Shown here: positions 1-8,420 of the stretch, in pieces
Layout of the letters: the number at the start of each line of letters is the position of its first letter
Numbering within the stretch: position 1 is the stretch's first letter
IMG/VR virus record: IMGVR_UViG_3300042906_000146
Span: 1-28,720 of that record
From: a virus
Reading direction: 5' to 3' (one strand)
DNA: 28,720 bases
The notes under the pieces: model-generated
What the model saw: only the letters and a program-made list of their open reading frames with translations
What the model was told of the DNA's origin: nothing
The model's database searches: none
Made by a program: the position numbers and the translations under genes

Positions 1-2
1 TT

Positions 3-314
3 AACCCAACAGCCGCAACGCTGACAACTGTTTATACAGTTCCTACGGGTTATTACGCCAAGTTTACTGTGATGTACATTCACAATACTGGTGGTTCGAC
101 TAAGCACATTACTGTTCAATGGTATGACGCAAGTGCTGCCACAACCTTGGATATTCTTACTAATTACGACTTTACATCTAAGCAATACCTTCAGTTTGAT
201 GGCAATGCTTATATCGTTTTAGAAGAAGGCGATAGAATTCAAATTACTACTCAAAGTGCAAGTACATTCAGTTTTATTGCCACATTTGAAGTATCAGGAG
301 CGCAACGAACATGA
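3..314 (+). CDS. Partial virion structural protein (5' end outside window)
   Basis: The frame is open from the window's first bases to TGA at 312-314, giving at least 103 residues, so the gene's start lies upstream. The Met codons near 69-72 are internal to this open frame and not needed as starts. The visible part is rich in Thr, Ser and aromatic residues with alternating beta-type patterning, and has no transmembrane segment or catalytic motif. It sits directly before the connector gene and overlaps it by an ATGA junction, so it probably belongs to the head-tail/tail structural operon. I do not recognise the family with certainty. The structural role rests on position and composition. Confidence 0.75.
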   Translation, partial: NPTAATLTTVYTVPTGYYAKFTVMYIHNTGGSTKHITVQWYDASAATTLDILTNYDFTSKQYLQFDGNAYIVLEEGDRIQITTQSASTFSFIATFEVSGAQRT

Positions 315-955
315 CCTACTTAGAACTTGTTAACGATGTGTTAGTTCGCTTGCGTGAAAGCACAGTATCTACTGTTGGCGAAACCGCCTATTCTGCTTTG
401 ATTGGCAAGTTTGTCAATGATGCCAAGCGTCAGATTGAAGATTCCTATAACTGGAATGTTTTAGGACAAATAATTACAGTTACTACTGCTGCTGCCACAA
501 GTTCTTATTCTTTGACAGGTGCAGGTCAGAAGTTCCGTATCAATGACGCTATAAACACTACAAGTGTTATTACTTTAGACAACATTGCTGTTGCGGATAT
601 GAACCGCAAGCTCAACTTTGGTACGCCTTCACAGTCTATCCCTTCAGAGTTTTGCTTTAGTGGTGTAGATGGCAATGGCGACACAAAGGTTGACTTGTTC
701 CCTGTTCCCAATGGCGTATATACATTGAAGTTTGATGTAACTGTCCCACAGGCTAATTTGTCTGCTGATGGTACTTCTGTAAAGGTCTTGGACTATTTGG
801 TTGCTCAAAGTGCTTATGCAAGGGCTTTGATTGAGCGTGGTGAAGATGGTGGAACAAACTCTAATGAGGCTTATGCTTTGTTTAGAGGAATGCTCTCTGA
901 TGCTATTGCATTGGAAAGCACTCGCTATCCTGAAGACAACTTTGTGGCGGTCTAA
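311..955 (+). CDS. Head-to-tail adaptor / tail accessory protein (P22 gp4-like position)
   Basis: A 214-residue protein. Its N-terminal 40 residues are helical and charged (start MTYLELVNDVLVRLRES), followed by a beta-rich Thr/Val/Asn region and a helical C-terminus. This opening is typical of short phage connector or tail-tube accessory proteins that extend the portal. It is followed directly by a gp10-like nozzle protein, the same order as P22 gp4-gp10. Start ATG 311 overlaps the previous stop (ATGA), with an AGGAG at 296-300 upstream. Its own stop overlaps the next start as TAATG. The adaptor role is inferred from size, N-terminal pattern and gene order. No enzymatic motif (gp4 has muramidase activity in P22) can be claimed here. 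Confidence 0.65.
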   Translation: MTYLELVNDVLVRLRESTVSTVGETAYSALIGKFVNDAKRQIEDSYNWNVLGQIITVTTAAATSSYSLTGAGQKFRINDAINTTSVITLDNIAVADMNRKLNFGTPSQSIPSEFCFSGVDGNGDTKVDLFPVPNGVYTLKFDVTVPQANLSADGTSVKVLDYLVAQSAYARALIERGEDGGTNSNEAYALFRGMLSDAIALESTRYPEDNFVAV

Positions 956-2499
956 TGGCATCAGCACTCCAAAGTTATAGTCTCTCAGCACCAGGCTTTT
1001 ATGGCCTGAATACTGAAGATTCGCCCCTTGATTTGGGGTCTGGTTTTGCCTTGGTCGCAACTAATTGCATCTTGGATCAGTATGGTCGTATTGGTGCTAG
1101 AAAAGGTTGGACAAGGGTTAACTCTTCCTCTGGCAATCTAGGTGCTAACGATGTTGGCGTGATCCATGAATTAGTCCAAAACGATGGAACTTTGACTGTT
1201 CTGTTTGCTGGCAACAACAAGATATTTAAACTCGGGACATCTAACGCTGTTACTGAGTTGACCTATGGCGGTGGTGGTTCTGCTCCTACTATTTCAGCAA
1301 GTAACTGGCAATGTGCATCTTTGAATGGCATTGCATACTTCTTCCAAACTGGTCACGATCCTTTGATTTATGACCCTGCCGTAAGTACAACTACTTATCG
1401 CAGAGTCTCTGAGAAGTCTGGTTATGTAGCTACAGTTCCTCAAGCCAACATTGCTATTTCAGCATTTGGTCGCTTATGGGTAGCTAATACATCTACAGAC
1501 AAAGTAACAGTTACCTTTTCTGATCTGATTGCAGGTCATGTGTGGGGTGGTGGCACTTCAGGCTCATTGGATGTCTCTCGTGTGTGGCCTAATGGTGCAG
1601 ATGAAGTTATGGGCTTGGCAGCTCACAATGATTTCTTGTTTATCTTTGGTAAGAAGCAGATTCTTGTTTACTCTGGTGCTTCTACCCCCGCATCTCTAGT
1701 TCTTAGCGACACAGTAGGCTCTATTGGGTGTATTGCTAGGGATACCATACAAAGTATTGGTACTGACGTTGTTTTCTTGTCAGACTCAGGTGTTCGTTCA
1801 TTGATGAGGACTATTCAAGAGAAGTCTGCTCCATTGCGAGACCTTTCTAAGAATGTTCGATTTGATTTGGAATCTTCTTTGTCTGGAGAAACACTAGCAA
1901 ACGTCAAATCTGTTTATTCAGAGAAGAATGCTTTTTATCTGCTTGTTCTGCCAGCTACTTTGCAAGTTTATTGCTTTGATACCAAACAATCTTTGCAAGA
2001 TGGTGCTTCCCGTGTAACCAAATGGGACAGTATTTCACCAACCGCACTAAGATCGTTGCGAAATGGTGATTTGTACATTGGAAAGAACGGCTATATTGGT
2101 AAATATGGTGGGTATCTTGATGATGCTACTACTTACCAATTTTCGTACTACACAAACAATGCTGACTTAGGCAATCCTAATCAGATTTCTATTTTGAAGT
2201 CTATTACTGCCGTGGTGATTGGTGGCTCTAACCAGTTCCTCACAATTAAGTGGGCTTTTGACTATTCAGGTGCTTATCAGTCAGAGAACGTCTTTATTCC
2301 ACCTCAAGGCTATTTTGAGTATGGCATTGGAGAATATGCGGTTGCAGACTACTCAAGCGGTATACCAATTAAAGCATTAACAAGTAATGCGTCTAGTGCG
2401 GGTAAAATCGTACAAACTGGTTACGAAGCCACTATCAATGGCACTCAGTTGTCAATTCAGAAAATTGAACTTCAAGCCAAAGAAGGCAAGATAGGATAA
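955..2499 (+). CDS. Tail nozzle / packaged-DNA stabilisation protein (gp10-like)
   Basis: A 514-residue protein with beta-propeller-like composition: repeated aromatic-Gly strands, many surface Asn/Thr, and segments such as AFGRLWVANTS and GDLYIGKNGYIGKYGG. The N-terminal part, which commits to a 'GLNTEDSPLDL...G...GRIGARKGW' pattern, is a hallmark I associate with the P22 gp10/tail-nozzle type proteins of podoviruses, which plug the tail and retain packaged DNA. Length agrees with that family (roughly 450-550 residues). It is coupled to the preceding connector gene by TAATG and followed after 3 bp by the tail fibre gene. Assignment is by composition, motif and order, so a related tail-tube B-type protein remains possible. 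Confidence 0.65.
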   Translation: MASALQSYSLSAPGFYGLNTEDSPLDLGSGFALVATNCILDQYGRIGARKGWTRVNSSSGNLGANDVGVIHELVQNDGTLTVLFAGNNKIFKLGTSNAVTELTYGGGGSAPTISASNWQCASLNGIAYFFQTGHDPLIYDPAVSTTTYRRVSEKSGYVATVPQANIAISAFGRLWVANTSTDKVTVTFSDLIAGHVWGGGTSGSLDVSRVWPNGADEVMGLAAHNDFLFIFGKKQILVYSGASTPASLVLSDTVGSIGCIARDTIQSIGTDVVFLSDSGVRSLMRTIQEKSAPLRDLSKNVRFDLESSLSGETLANVKSVYSEKNAFYLLVLPATLQVYCFDTKQSLQDGASRVTKWDSISPTALRSLRNGDLYIGKNGYIGKYGGYLDDATTYQFSYYTNNADLGNPNQISILKSITAVVIGGSNQFLTIKWAFDYSGAYQSENVFIPPQGYFEYGIGEYAVADYSSGIPIKALTSNASSAGKIVQTGYEATINGTQLSIQKIELQAKEGKIG

Positions 2500-2502
2500 A
2501 CC

Positions 2503-4659
2503 ATGTCTAATTATTCAAAATCCACTAACTTTGCGTCTAAAGATAATCTTTCGCCTGGCAATCCTCTAAAGATTGTTAAAGGTACTGAGATTGACACAGA
2601 GTTCAACAATATTGCTACTGCTGTAGCTACAAAGACAGATAACTCCTCTGCGACCATTACTGGCGGTACTATAAATGGTGCGGTTATCGGTGGAACTACT
2701 GCCGCAGCAGGTACTTTCACTAACCTTACTGTTAGCACAGCAGCTACGATTGCTTCTGCCGCCATTAGTGCAGGAACAATCAATGGTGCGGTTATTGGTG
2801 GCTCTTCTCCCCTTGCTATCACTGGCACAAACATCACTGCAAATACAGGCTTTAGTGGCCCATTAACAGGTGCAGTCACAGGTAACGTAACAGGCAACTT
2901 AACGGGTGCAGTTACAGGTAATGTCACAGGAAACGTAACTGGCAACCTGACAGGCAATGTTACTGCGGCTTCTGGTACTTCTACATTCAACAATGTGACC
3001 ATCTCTGGCTCATTGGATATGGATAGTGGTACATCGGCAACCATTACTGGTTTGGCAAGCCCTACAAACGATTCTGATGCGGCTACCAAGGGTTATGTGG
3101 ATGCACTAGCCCAAGGAATTGATGCTAAAGCCTCTGTGGTTGCGGCTACTACTGCAAACATCACTTTGTCTGGCGCACAAACCATTGATGGCATCTCGAT
3201 TGTTGCGGGTGATCGGGTCTTAGTTAAAGACCAATCTACTGCCTCACAGAATGGTATTTACTTGTGTGCAACAGGTTCATGGACACGCACAACAGATGCT
3301 GACACTTATGCTGAGTTGGTGGCGGCCTTTACCTTTGTTGAAAAAGGTACTGAAAACGCTGACTCAGGCTTTATCTGCACAATAGATGCAGGTGGGACAT
3401 TGGGTAGCACATCGATTACATGGGCGCAGTTCTCAGGTGCGGGTCAGATTACGGCTGGTGCAGGTATGGTCAAGTCTGGCAACACCTTAAATGTTCAGTC
3501 AGCATCAAATACCCGTCTTGTTGTTGGTGCAGATGAGATTGACTTGGCAACTTCTGGAGTTTCAGCAGGAACTTATCAGTCTGTTACAACCGATGTGTAT
3601 GGACGTATCACAGCAGGAACTAATCCGACAACGATTGCTGGCTATAACATCACAAATGCTTATACCAAAACTGAAATAGATTCGATCTTTGGCTCGACTA
3701 CTGCTGCGGCTACCTCGGCTTCTAATGCGGCTACATCTGCTTCTAATGCGGCAACAAGTGCCTCTAACGCTTCCACAAGTGCAAGCAATGCGTCTACATC
3801 AGCTACCAATGCAGCGGCTAGTTTTGACTCTTTTGATGACAGATACTTAGGTGCTAAGTCTTCTGCTCCTACTGTTGACAATGATGGCGATGCTTTGCTA
3901 ACAGGTGCTTTGTATTTCAATACAACCACAAGTCAACTATTTGTGTGGTCAGGATCGGCATGGACTCAGGCGGCATTTACTGCCTCTGGCTTTGCTACCT
4001 TGACAGGTACTGAAACCCTGACAAACAAGACTCTGACAGCACCAATAATGACTGCTCCAGTATTGGGTACTCCTGCTAGTGGTACTTTAACCAATGCTAC
4101 AGGTCTTCCTCTCTCTACTGGTGTAACGGGAACACTTCCTATTGCTAATGGTGGTACAGGTGCATCTACTTTGGCAGGGGCTAATATTGCTGTTGTCAAT
4201 GTTGCCAACACCTTTACTGGCACACAGACATTCTCAGGAACTTCCTCAGCCCAAGCCATTGTCCTAAACGATGCAGCAGAGGTAGCAACAGTATCTGCAA
4301 CGGCAGCTACTGGAACGATTGCTTACGACATTACAACTCAGTCTGTTCTGTACTACACAAGTAACGCTTCTGCTAACTGGACAGTTAACTTTAGAGGCTC
4401 TAGCGGTACTTCACTGGATACTTTGATGAGTACAGGTCAATCAATGACTGTGGCTTTCTTGGTTACTCAAGGCTCTACTGCTTATTACAACTCTGCTGTG
4501 CAAGTTGATGGCACTACATCTGGTGTGACTACACGTTGGTTAGGTGGTGCGCCTACTGCGGGAAATGCAAGTGGCATTGATTCTTATCGTTATTTGATTA
4601 TCAAAGTTTCGTCTGGTACATTTACAGTTCTTGCCTCTGTAACTCAGTTCAAAGCCTAA
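2503..4659 (+). CDS. Tail fibre protein with collagen-like and Ala/Ser repeats
   Basis: A 718-residue fibrous protein. Residues about 120-155 hold tandem TGN-x repeats (TGNVTGNLTGAV pattern). A DAATKGYVDA motif follows near residue 195, a segment shared by many phage fibres where a coiled region meets a beta module. Residues about 400-440 are seven-residue SNAATSA-type repeats, then comes a small beta module (ALYFNTTTSQLFVWSGSAW), and near residue 505 a TGTETLTNKTLTAPI block typical of fibre shafts. The C-terminal 150 residues are beta-rich and may form the tip. The N-terminus likely anchors to the tail. An AGGATA precedes ATG 2503. It lies between the nozzle gene and the adhesin, as expected for fibres. 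The receptor is unknown. Confidence 0.85.
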   Translation: MSNYSKSTNFASKDNLSPGNPLKIVKGTEIDTEFNNIATAVATKTDNSSATITGGTINGAVIGGTTAAAGTFTNLTVSTAATIASAAISAGTINGAVIGGSSPLAITGTNITANTGFSGPLTGAVTGNVTGNLTGAVTGNVTGNVTGNLTGNVTAASGTSTFNNVTISGSLDMDSGTSATITGLASPTNDSDAATKGYVDALAQGIDAKASVVAATTANITLSGAQTIDGISIVAGDRVLVKDQSTASQNGIYLCATGSWTRTTDADTYAELVAAFTFVEKGTENADSGFICTIDAGGTLGSTSITWAQFSGAGQITAGAGMVKSGNTLNVQSASNTRLVVGADEIDLATSGVSAGTYQSVTTDVYGRITAGTNPTTIAGYNITNAYTKTEIDSIFGSTTAAATSASNAATSASNAATSASNASTSASNASTSATNAAASFDSFDDRYLGAKSSAPTVDNDGDALLTGALYFNTTTSQLFVWSGSAWTQAAFTASGFATLTGTETLTNKTLTAPIMTAPVLGTPASGTLTNATGLPLSTGVTGTLPIANGGTGASTLAGANIAVVNVANTFTGTQTFSGTSSAQAIVLNDAAEVATVSATAATGTIAYDITTQSVLYYTSNASANWTVNFRGSSGTSLDTLMSTGQSMTVAFLVTQGSTAYYNSAVQVDGTTSGVTTRWLGGAPTAGNASGIDSYRYLIIKVSSGTFTVLASVTQFKA
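2863..2965 (+). repeat. Tandem 12-nt repeat coding TGN-x
   Basis: Degenerate 12-nt units of the form acaggtaacgta are repeated about eight times inside the fibre gene and encode Thr-Gly-Asn-Val/Leu or Thr-Gly-Ala-Val. Third positions vary while the protein repeat is kept, so selection acts on the shaft protein. Such repeats also allow unequal recombination that changes fibre length. Confidence 0.8.
3709..3816 (+). repeat. 21-nt repeat coding Ala/Ser-rich heptads
   Basis: About five copies of a 21-nt unit (gcggctacatctgcttctaat type) encode seven-residue Ser-Asn-Ala-Ala-Thr-Ser-Ala repeats. The heptad period suggests a trimeric coiled-coil section of the fibre shaft. Confidence 0.75.
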
Positions 4660-4661
4660 TC

Positions 4662-5336
4662 ATGTGTATCTGCAAAAGATGTAATGTTGACAAACCTTTG
4701 GATGAATTCCAAATAGATAAGCGTAGGAACAAGCACTATGGTACTTGCAGAAAGTGCCGTGTCAAAGCGCAGAACGACAGAAGACTTGCAAACATTGACG
4801 AGAGCAGAAAGAAGACTCGTGAGTATTTGCGTGAGTGGAGGATTAAAAACCCAGAAAAAGCTCATGCTGCTGACAAAAGATATAGCGATAAAAACAAGGA
4901 AAAGCGAAATGCTTATGCCAAACAATATCGCAAAGACAATCCTGAGAAAATTAAAGCATTGGCTAAAGAATGGGCAAAAGCTAATCCTGAGAAAATCAGA
5001 GCCTATGGACAAAAAGCAGTTAAGGCTTGGCTTGAGCGTAACCCTGAGTATTCAAGCAACTTTTACAAGGCCAACAAAGAACGTTATGTTGCGGCTAGAG
5101 CAAGGCGTAGGGCGGCTCAAGAGTCAGCCACACCATCTTGGTTAACAGCCATTGATAAAGCTATGATTCAAGAGATGTACGATGTTTCTGAAGCAAGATA
5201 TATCCAAACTGGTATAAAACACCATGTTGACCATATTGTCCCAATTAACGGCAAAGGCGTAGCGGGTATGCACGTTCCTTGGAATTTACAAGTAATAACT
5301 GCTCACGACAATCTGAGCAAAGGTTGGAGATTTTAA
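4662..5336 (+). CDS. HNH homing endonuclease with N-terminal zinc finger
   Basis: A 224-residue free-standing nuclease. Residues 4-32 carry two CxxC pairs (C4/C7 and C29/C32), a zinc knuckle. Residues 40-145 are very basic with repeated NPEK/Y..KN.EK units, a probable DNA-binding linker. The HNH core occupies residues 187-224: HHVDHIVP (H188, D190, H191), then the N-x-PWNLQ segment and a final HDN. It starts 3 bp after the fibre stop and its stop TAA overlaps the adhesin ATG. It has the same HNH core as the nuclease at 26986-27492, so the two are paralogues. It likely spreads itself by cutting phages that lack it. It is unlikely to be needed for virion assembly. Confidence 0.88.
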   Translation: MCICKRCNVDKPLDEFQIDKRRNKHYGTCRKCRVKAQNDRRLANIDESRKKTREYLREWRIKNPEKAHAADKRYSDKNKEKRNAYAKQYRKDNPEKIKALAKEWAKANPEKIRAYGQKAVKAWLERNPEYSSNFYKANKERYVAARARRRAAQESATPSWLTAIDKAMIQEMYDVSEARYIQTGIKHHVDHIVPINGKGVAGMHVPWNLQVITAHDNLSKGWRF

Positions 5337-7255
5337 TGCCATTACAAGCAACTTCTGGTGCGGCTAGTTACGATGCCTTTGGTGGTGGTGCGGCTGCTGT
5401 TCCTCAGTATATTGAGGACGTGTTTAGCACATACCTTTACACAGGCAACGGCTCTACACAGACAATTACCAATGGCATTGATGAGTCTGGCAAAGGGGCT
5501 ATGACATGGATTAAATGCCGAAGCACCGCATATGGACATAGGGTTAATGACACTACCCGTGGAGCTAGTAAGTTTTTAGCTACAAACTCAACTGCGGCTG
5601 AAGATACTAATGCTTCAGTATTAACTGCATTTACATCTTCTGGTTTTTCTGTTGGTGCTTCTACAGCGGTTAATGAAAATGCAGCCACATACGCCTCATG
5701 GACATTCCGCAAGCAACCAAAGTTCTTTGATGTTGTGACGTGGAGCGGCAACGGGGTAAATGGTCGCAACATTTCTCACAGTCTTGGTTCTGTTCCGGGT
5801 TGCATTATTGTTAAGCGAACCAATACAACAAGCGATTGGACTGTTTATCACAGAAGTTTGGGAACGGTTAATGACCCTTACAGCTACACGCTGTTTCTAA
5901 ACACCACTGCCGCGCAAAACGCATCTAGTGCTTGGAATGATTCAGCTCCGACATCGACGACTTTTCAAGTCAGCAGCGGCGCTGCACTTAACGCATCTGG
6001 CGGAACCTACGTTGCCTACCTATTCGCCCATGACGCAGGAGGCTTTGGCCTAACTGGTACAGACAATGTGATTTCGTGTGGGTCTGGTACTACGCCATCA
6101 AGCGGCAATCTTCAGGTGAACTTGGGCTATGAGCCACAGTGGATTTTGTGGAAAAACACCGCGCAATATGGCTGGTCTATCGCAGACAACATGAGGGGGA
6201 TGCCTGTAAGCGGTAATACTCGCGACCTTGAGGCAAACACTTCGGGTGCAGAGCGCGATCTTGGTCAGTTTTACATCCCCAACGCAACCGGTTTTGAGGT
6301 AAGCGGCCCAGCAGTCGGCCAGAACGTAAACTTTATCTACATAGCCATTCGCAGAGGCCCGATGAAAGTGCCTACGAGTGGGACTAGTGTTTACACAGCA
6401 GGTTTTGCAACAGCGACAACGCCTTGGTTTGATGCTGGATTCCCTGTTGATATGGCAATATATACGGAAAGGTCAGGAATAAGCGATAGGTACAATTCGT
6501 CACGTCTGTTGCAAGGAAAATACCTTCTTACTAATTCAACTGCGGCCGAAGCAAGCGCATCCACTTTGGCGCAATATGATTTTCAGGAAGGTTATTACAA
6601 CAATTCTGGAGCCAGCACTGACAGACTGTCGTGGATGTTCAAACGTGCCCCTAGCTTCTTTGATGAGGTTTGCTATACAGGGACGGGAAGCACAAGAACT
6701 GTGACACACAACTTGCAAGCTGTGCCAGAACTTCTAATATTTAAAAACCGAGGTTCATCTGTAAATTGGAAGGTTCGCCTACCCTCTGCATTAGCTAACT
6801 TTGACCTTGCGCTTAACACCACAAGCGCTAAGGGTGGAGACACTCAGGTTACTAGTTTTACCGCAAGTTCATTCACAATAAGTGGTGGCTCTTCATTTTA
6901 CAATGATTCTGCCAATACTTACGTAGCATACCTATTTGCCACTTGTGCTGGTGTTTCCAAAGTAGGCTCATACACAGGAACAGGAACTACACTTCAAATT
7001 GATTGTGGATTTACAGCAGGGGCGAGATTCGTCCTCATTAAGAAAACAAGCGGTACAGGGTCGTGGTACGTCTGGGATAGTGCTAGGGGTATTGTGTCAG
7101 GAAATGATCCCTACCTTTTATTGAACTCTACAGCAGCTGAAGTTACCAACACAGATTACATTGATACTTATTCGGCAGGTTTTGAAATTAGTTCAACAGC
7201 CCCATCAGAAATCAACGAAAATGGCGGTAGTTTTATCTTTTTGGCGATTGCCTAG
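5336..7255 (+). CDS. Modular tail adhesin / receptor-binding protein candidate
   Basis: Start chosen at ATG 5336 (MPLQATSGAAS), which overlaps the HNH stop. An in-frame upstream ATG lies inside the HNH gene and has no support. The 639-residue product is beta-rich with an internal module repeated at least twice: SWTFRKQPKFFDVV and SWMFKRAPSFFDEV, each followed by a 'G.G..R.I.H.L..VP' stretch, a W-containing strand, an LNTT or LNSTAAE turn, and TYVAYLFA. Three NSTAAE-like turns occur (near 5590, 6537 and 7130). This looks like a concanavalin-like or jelly-roll repeat adhesin found in phage tails. Base composition shifts inside the gene (about 5730-6420 richer in G+C), suggesting recombination between phages with different receptors. 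Both neighbours are homing endonucleases. Confidence 0.7.
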   Translation: MPLQATSGAASYDAFGGGAAAVPQYIEDVFSTYLYTGNGSTQTITNGIDESGKGAMTWIKCRSTAYGHRVNDTTRGASKFLATNSTAAEDTNASVLTAFTSSGFSVGASTAVNENAATYASWTFRKQPKFFDVVTWSGNGVNGRNISHSLGSVPGCIIVKRTNTTSDWTVYHRSLGTVNDPYSYTLFLNTTAAQNASSAWNDSAPTSTTFQVSSGAALNASGGTYVAYLFAHDAGGFGLTGTDNVISCGSGTTPSSGNLQVNLGYEPQWILWKNTAQYGWSIADNMRGMPVSGNTRDLEANTSGAERDLGQFYIPNATGFEVSGPAVGQNVNFIYIAIRRGPMKVPTSGTSVYTAGFATATTPWFDAGFPVDMAIYTERSGISDRYNSSRLLQGKYLLTNSTAAEASASTLAQYDFQEGYYNNSGASTDRLSWMFKRAPSFFDEVCYTGTGSTRTVTHNLQAVPELLIFKNRGSSVNWKVRLPSALANFDLALNTTSAKGGDTQVTSFTASSFTISGGSSFYNDSANTYVAYLFATCAGVSKVGSYTGTGTTLQIDCGFTAGARFVLIKKTSGTGSWYVWDSARGIVSGNDPYLLLNSTAAEVTNTDYIDTYSAGFEISSTAPSEINENGGSFIFLAIA

Positions 7256-7257
7256 AC

Positions 7258-7917
7258 ATGAAAAGCGGAATCTATCATATTAAGAATATTGTCAGTAATG
7301 GCATATATTTTGGTCGCTCTGTTGATGTAGCGGATAGGTTGAGCCATCACAAGCATCAATTAAAGCGTGGTGTTCATGTTAACAAGCGTTTGCAACATTC
7401 ATGGAATAAACATGGTGAGCAATCGTTTGAGTTCAAGATGATTTGGGAAGAAACTCCAGATAAGTTAGAAGAATTAGAAGGCTTTATTCTTGAGACTGTT
7501 TGGGGCAATGAAAGATTGTTTAACCATCACAAACTGTCTGCTGGTGGATTCTTGCCAAACAATAAACTAGGTTGTTTTACAAGGTCAGAAGAAACCAAAA
7601 AGAAATTAAGCGTTGCTTTTAAAGGTCGTGAATTTTCTGAGCAACATAAGCAAAAGATTGCAATAGGTAAAACTGGTTTAAAAGCTAGTGATGAAACTAA
7701 AAAGAAAATGTCAGATAAAAGGTCTGGTAAAGCTAGACCACAATCATGGCATGACAAGATGGCTGAATATAGGGAAAACAATCCAAACCCTATGCAAGGC
7801 AAGATTAGCCCTATGAGAGGAAAGAAATTCCCTACTATTGCTTGTGAGCATTGCGGTAAGGAAGCCTCAAAAGGAAACCACTTACGCTGGCATGGAAACA
7901 ATTGTAGGAGCAAATAA
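7258..7917 (+). CDS. GIY-YIG homing endonuclease with NUMOD3 repeats
   Basis: A 219-residue nuclease. The N-terminal GIY-YIG domain has GIY at residues 4-6, a YFG variant of the second motif at 17-19, R27 and H31 in helix 1, and a glutamate near 74 (LEELEGF) that would be the metal ligand. Residues about 115-165 hold repeated NUMOD3 DNA-binding motifs (SEETKKKLS, SDETKKKMS, with G.A..K...G spacing). The C-terminus has a small zinc finger, CEHCG followed by H and C. This architecture matches T4 Seg-like free-standing homing enzymes. It begins 3 bp after the adhesin stop and its stop overlaps the next ATG (TAATG), so it sits in the operon without disrupting a neighbour. No clear Shine-Dalgarno precedes it. 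Confidence 0.88.
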   Translation: MKSGIYHIKNIVSNGIYFGRSVDVADRLSHHKHQLKRGVHVNKRLQHSWNKHGEQSFEFKMIWEETPDKLEELEGFILETVWGNERLFNHHKLSAGGFLPNNKLGCFTRSEETKKKLSVAFKGREFSEQHKQKIAIGKTGLKASDETKKKMSDKRSGKARPQSWHDKMAEYRENNPNPMQGKISPMRGKKFPTIACEHCGKEASKGNHLRWHGNNCRSK

Positions 7918-8411
7918 TGCAAATCAGAACAAATAATGGGCAAGTAATGTACGAAGCAGAATTTCGTGCATACACAAAAGCCAATGGTGGCCCATCATGG
8001 GACATAACAACAACTGAAGTCTTAACTGCTTTGGGTGCTGATGTAGTCTTTGAAGGCCCACAAGCAACTGGCGGTACTGTTTACCAATACTCTCAAGCCT
8101 CTGGTGTAGAACAGATTGATGGTAAGTGGTTCACAAAGTATGTGCTTGGCCCTGTCTTTGTAGACACTACTGTTGAGGGCGTAACAACTACAGCCCTTGA
8201 GCATGAGACTGCCTACAAAGCCACTAAAGATGCTGAACAGGCTAAGAGTGTTCGTCAGTCCCGTGATGATAAACTAACAGAAACTGATTGGAGATTTCGT
8301 AGCGATATGACTCCATCACAAGAGTGGAAAGACTACTGCCAAGCATTGAGAGATGTTCCTTTGCAGAGTGGTTTCCCTTGGACTATTACTTGGCCTGTTG
8401 AGCCACAATAA
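7917..8411 (+). CDS. Phage tail assembly chaperone-like protein
   Basis: A 164-residue protein. The C-terminal 55 residues read R..RD..L.ETDWRFRSDMTPSQEWKDYCQALRDVP followed by FPWTI, which is the pattern of the phage tail assembly chaperone (APC-type) domain found with fibre and adhesin genes. The N-terminal 90 residues are beta-rich with QI...GQVMYEAEFRAY, probably a fibre-associated part. It follows the adhesin/homing endonuclease block, where fibre chaperones usually sit. Start ATG 7917 overlaps the GIY-YIG stop. The family match is by pattern. The client, fibre or adhesin, is inferred. Confidence 0.72.
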   Translation: MQIRTNNGQVMYEAEFRAYTKANGGPSWDITTTEVLTALGADVVFEGPQATGGTVYQYSQASGVEQIDGKWFTKYVLGPVFVDTTVEGVTTTALEHETAYKATKDAEQAKSVRQSRDDKLTETDWRFRSDMTPSQEWKDYCQALRDVPLQSGFPWTITWPVEPQ

Positions 8412-8420
8412 GGAGCAATC

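Noticed and set aside
644-1060. Minus-strand open frame across the adaptor and nozzle genes
   Set aside because: It runs opposite two well-supported coupled genes and its composition is not protein-like.
2511-3089. Long minus-strand open frame opposite the tail fibre gene
   Set aside because: Its Val/Pro/Ala-rich sequence is the antisense of the Thr/Gly/Asn repeats of the fibre, and it has no SD or operon context.
3709-3816. Short repeats as a CRISPR array
   Set aside because: The units are contiguous, codon-phased and have no spacers; they encode a fibre heptad repeat.
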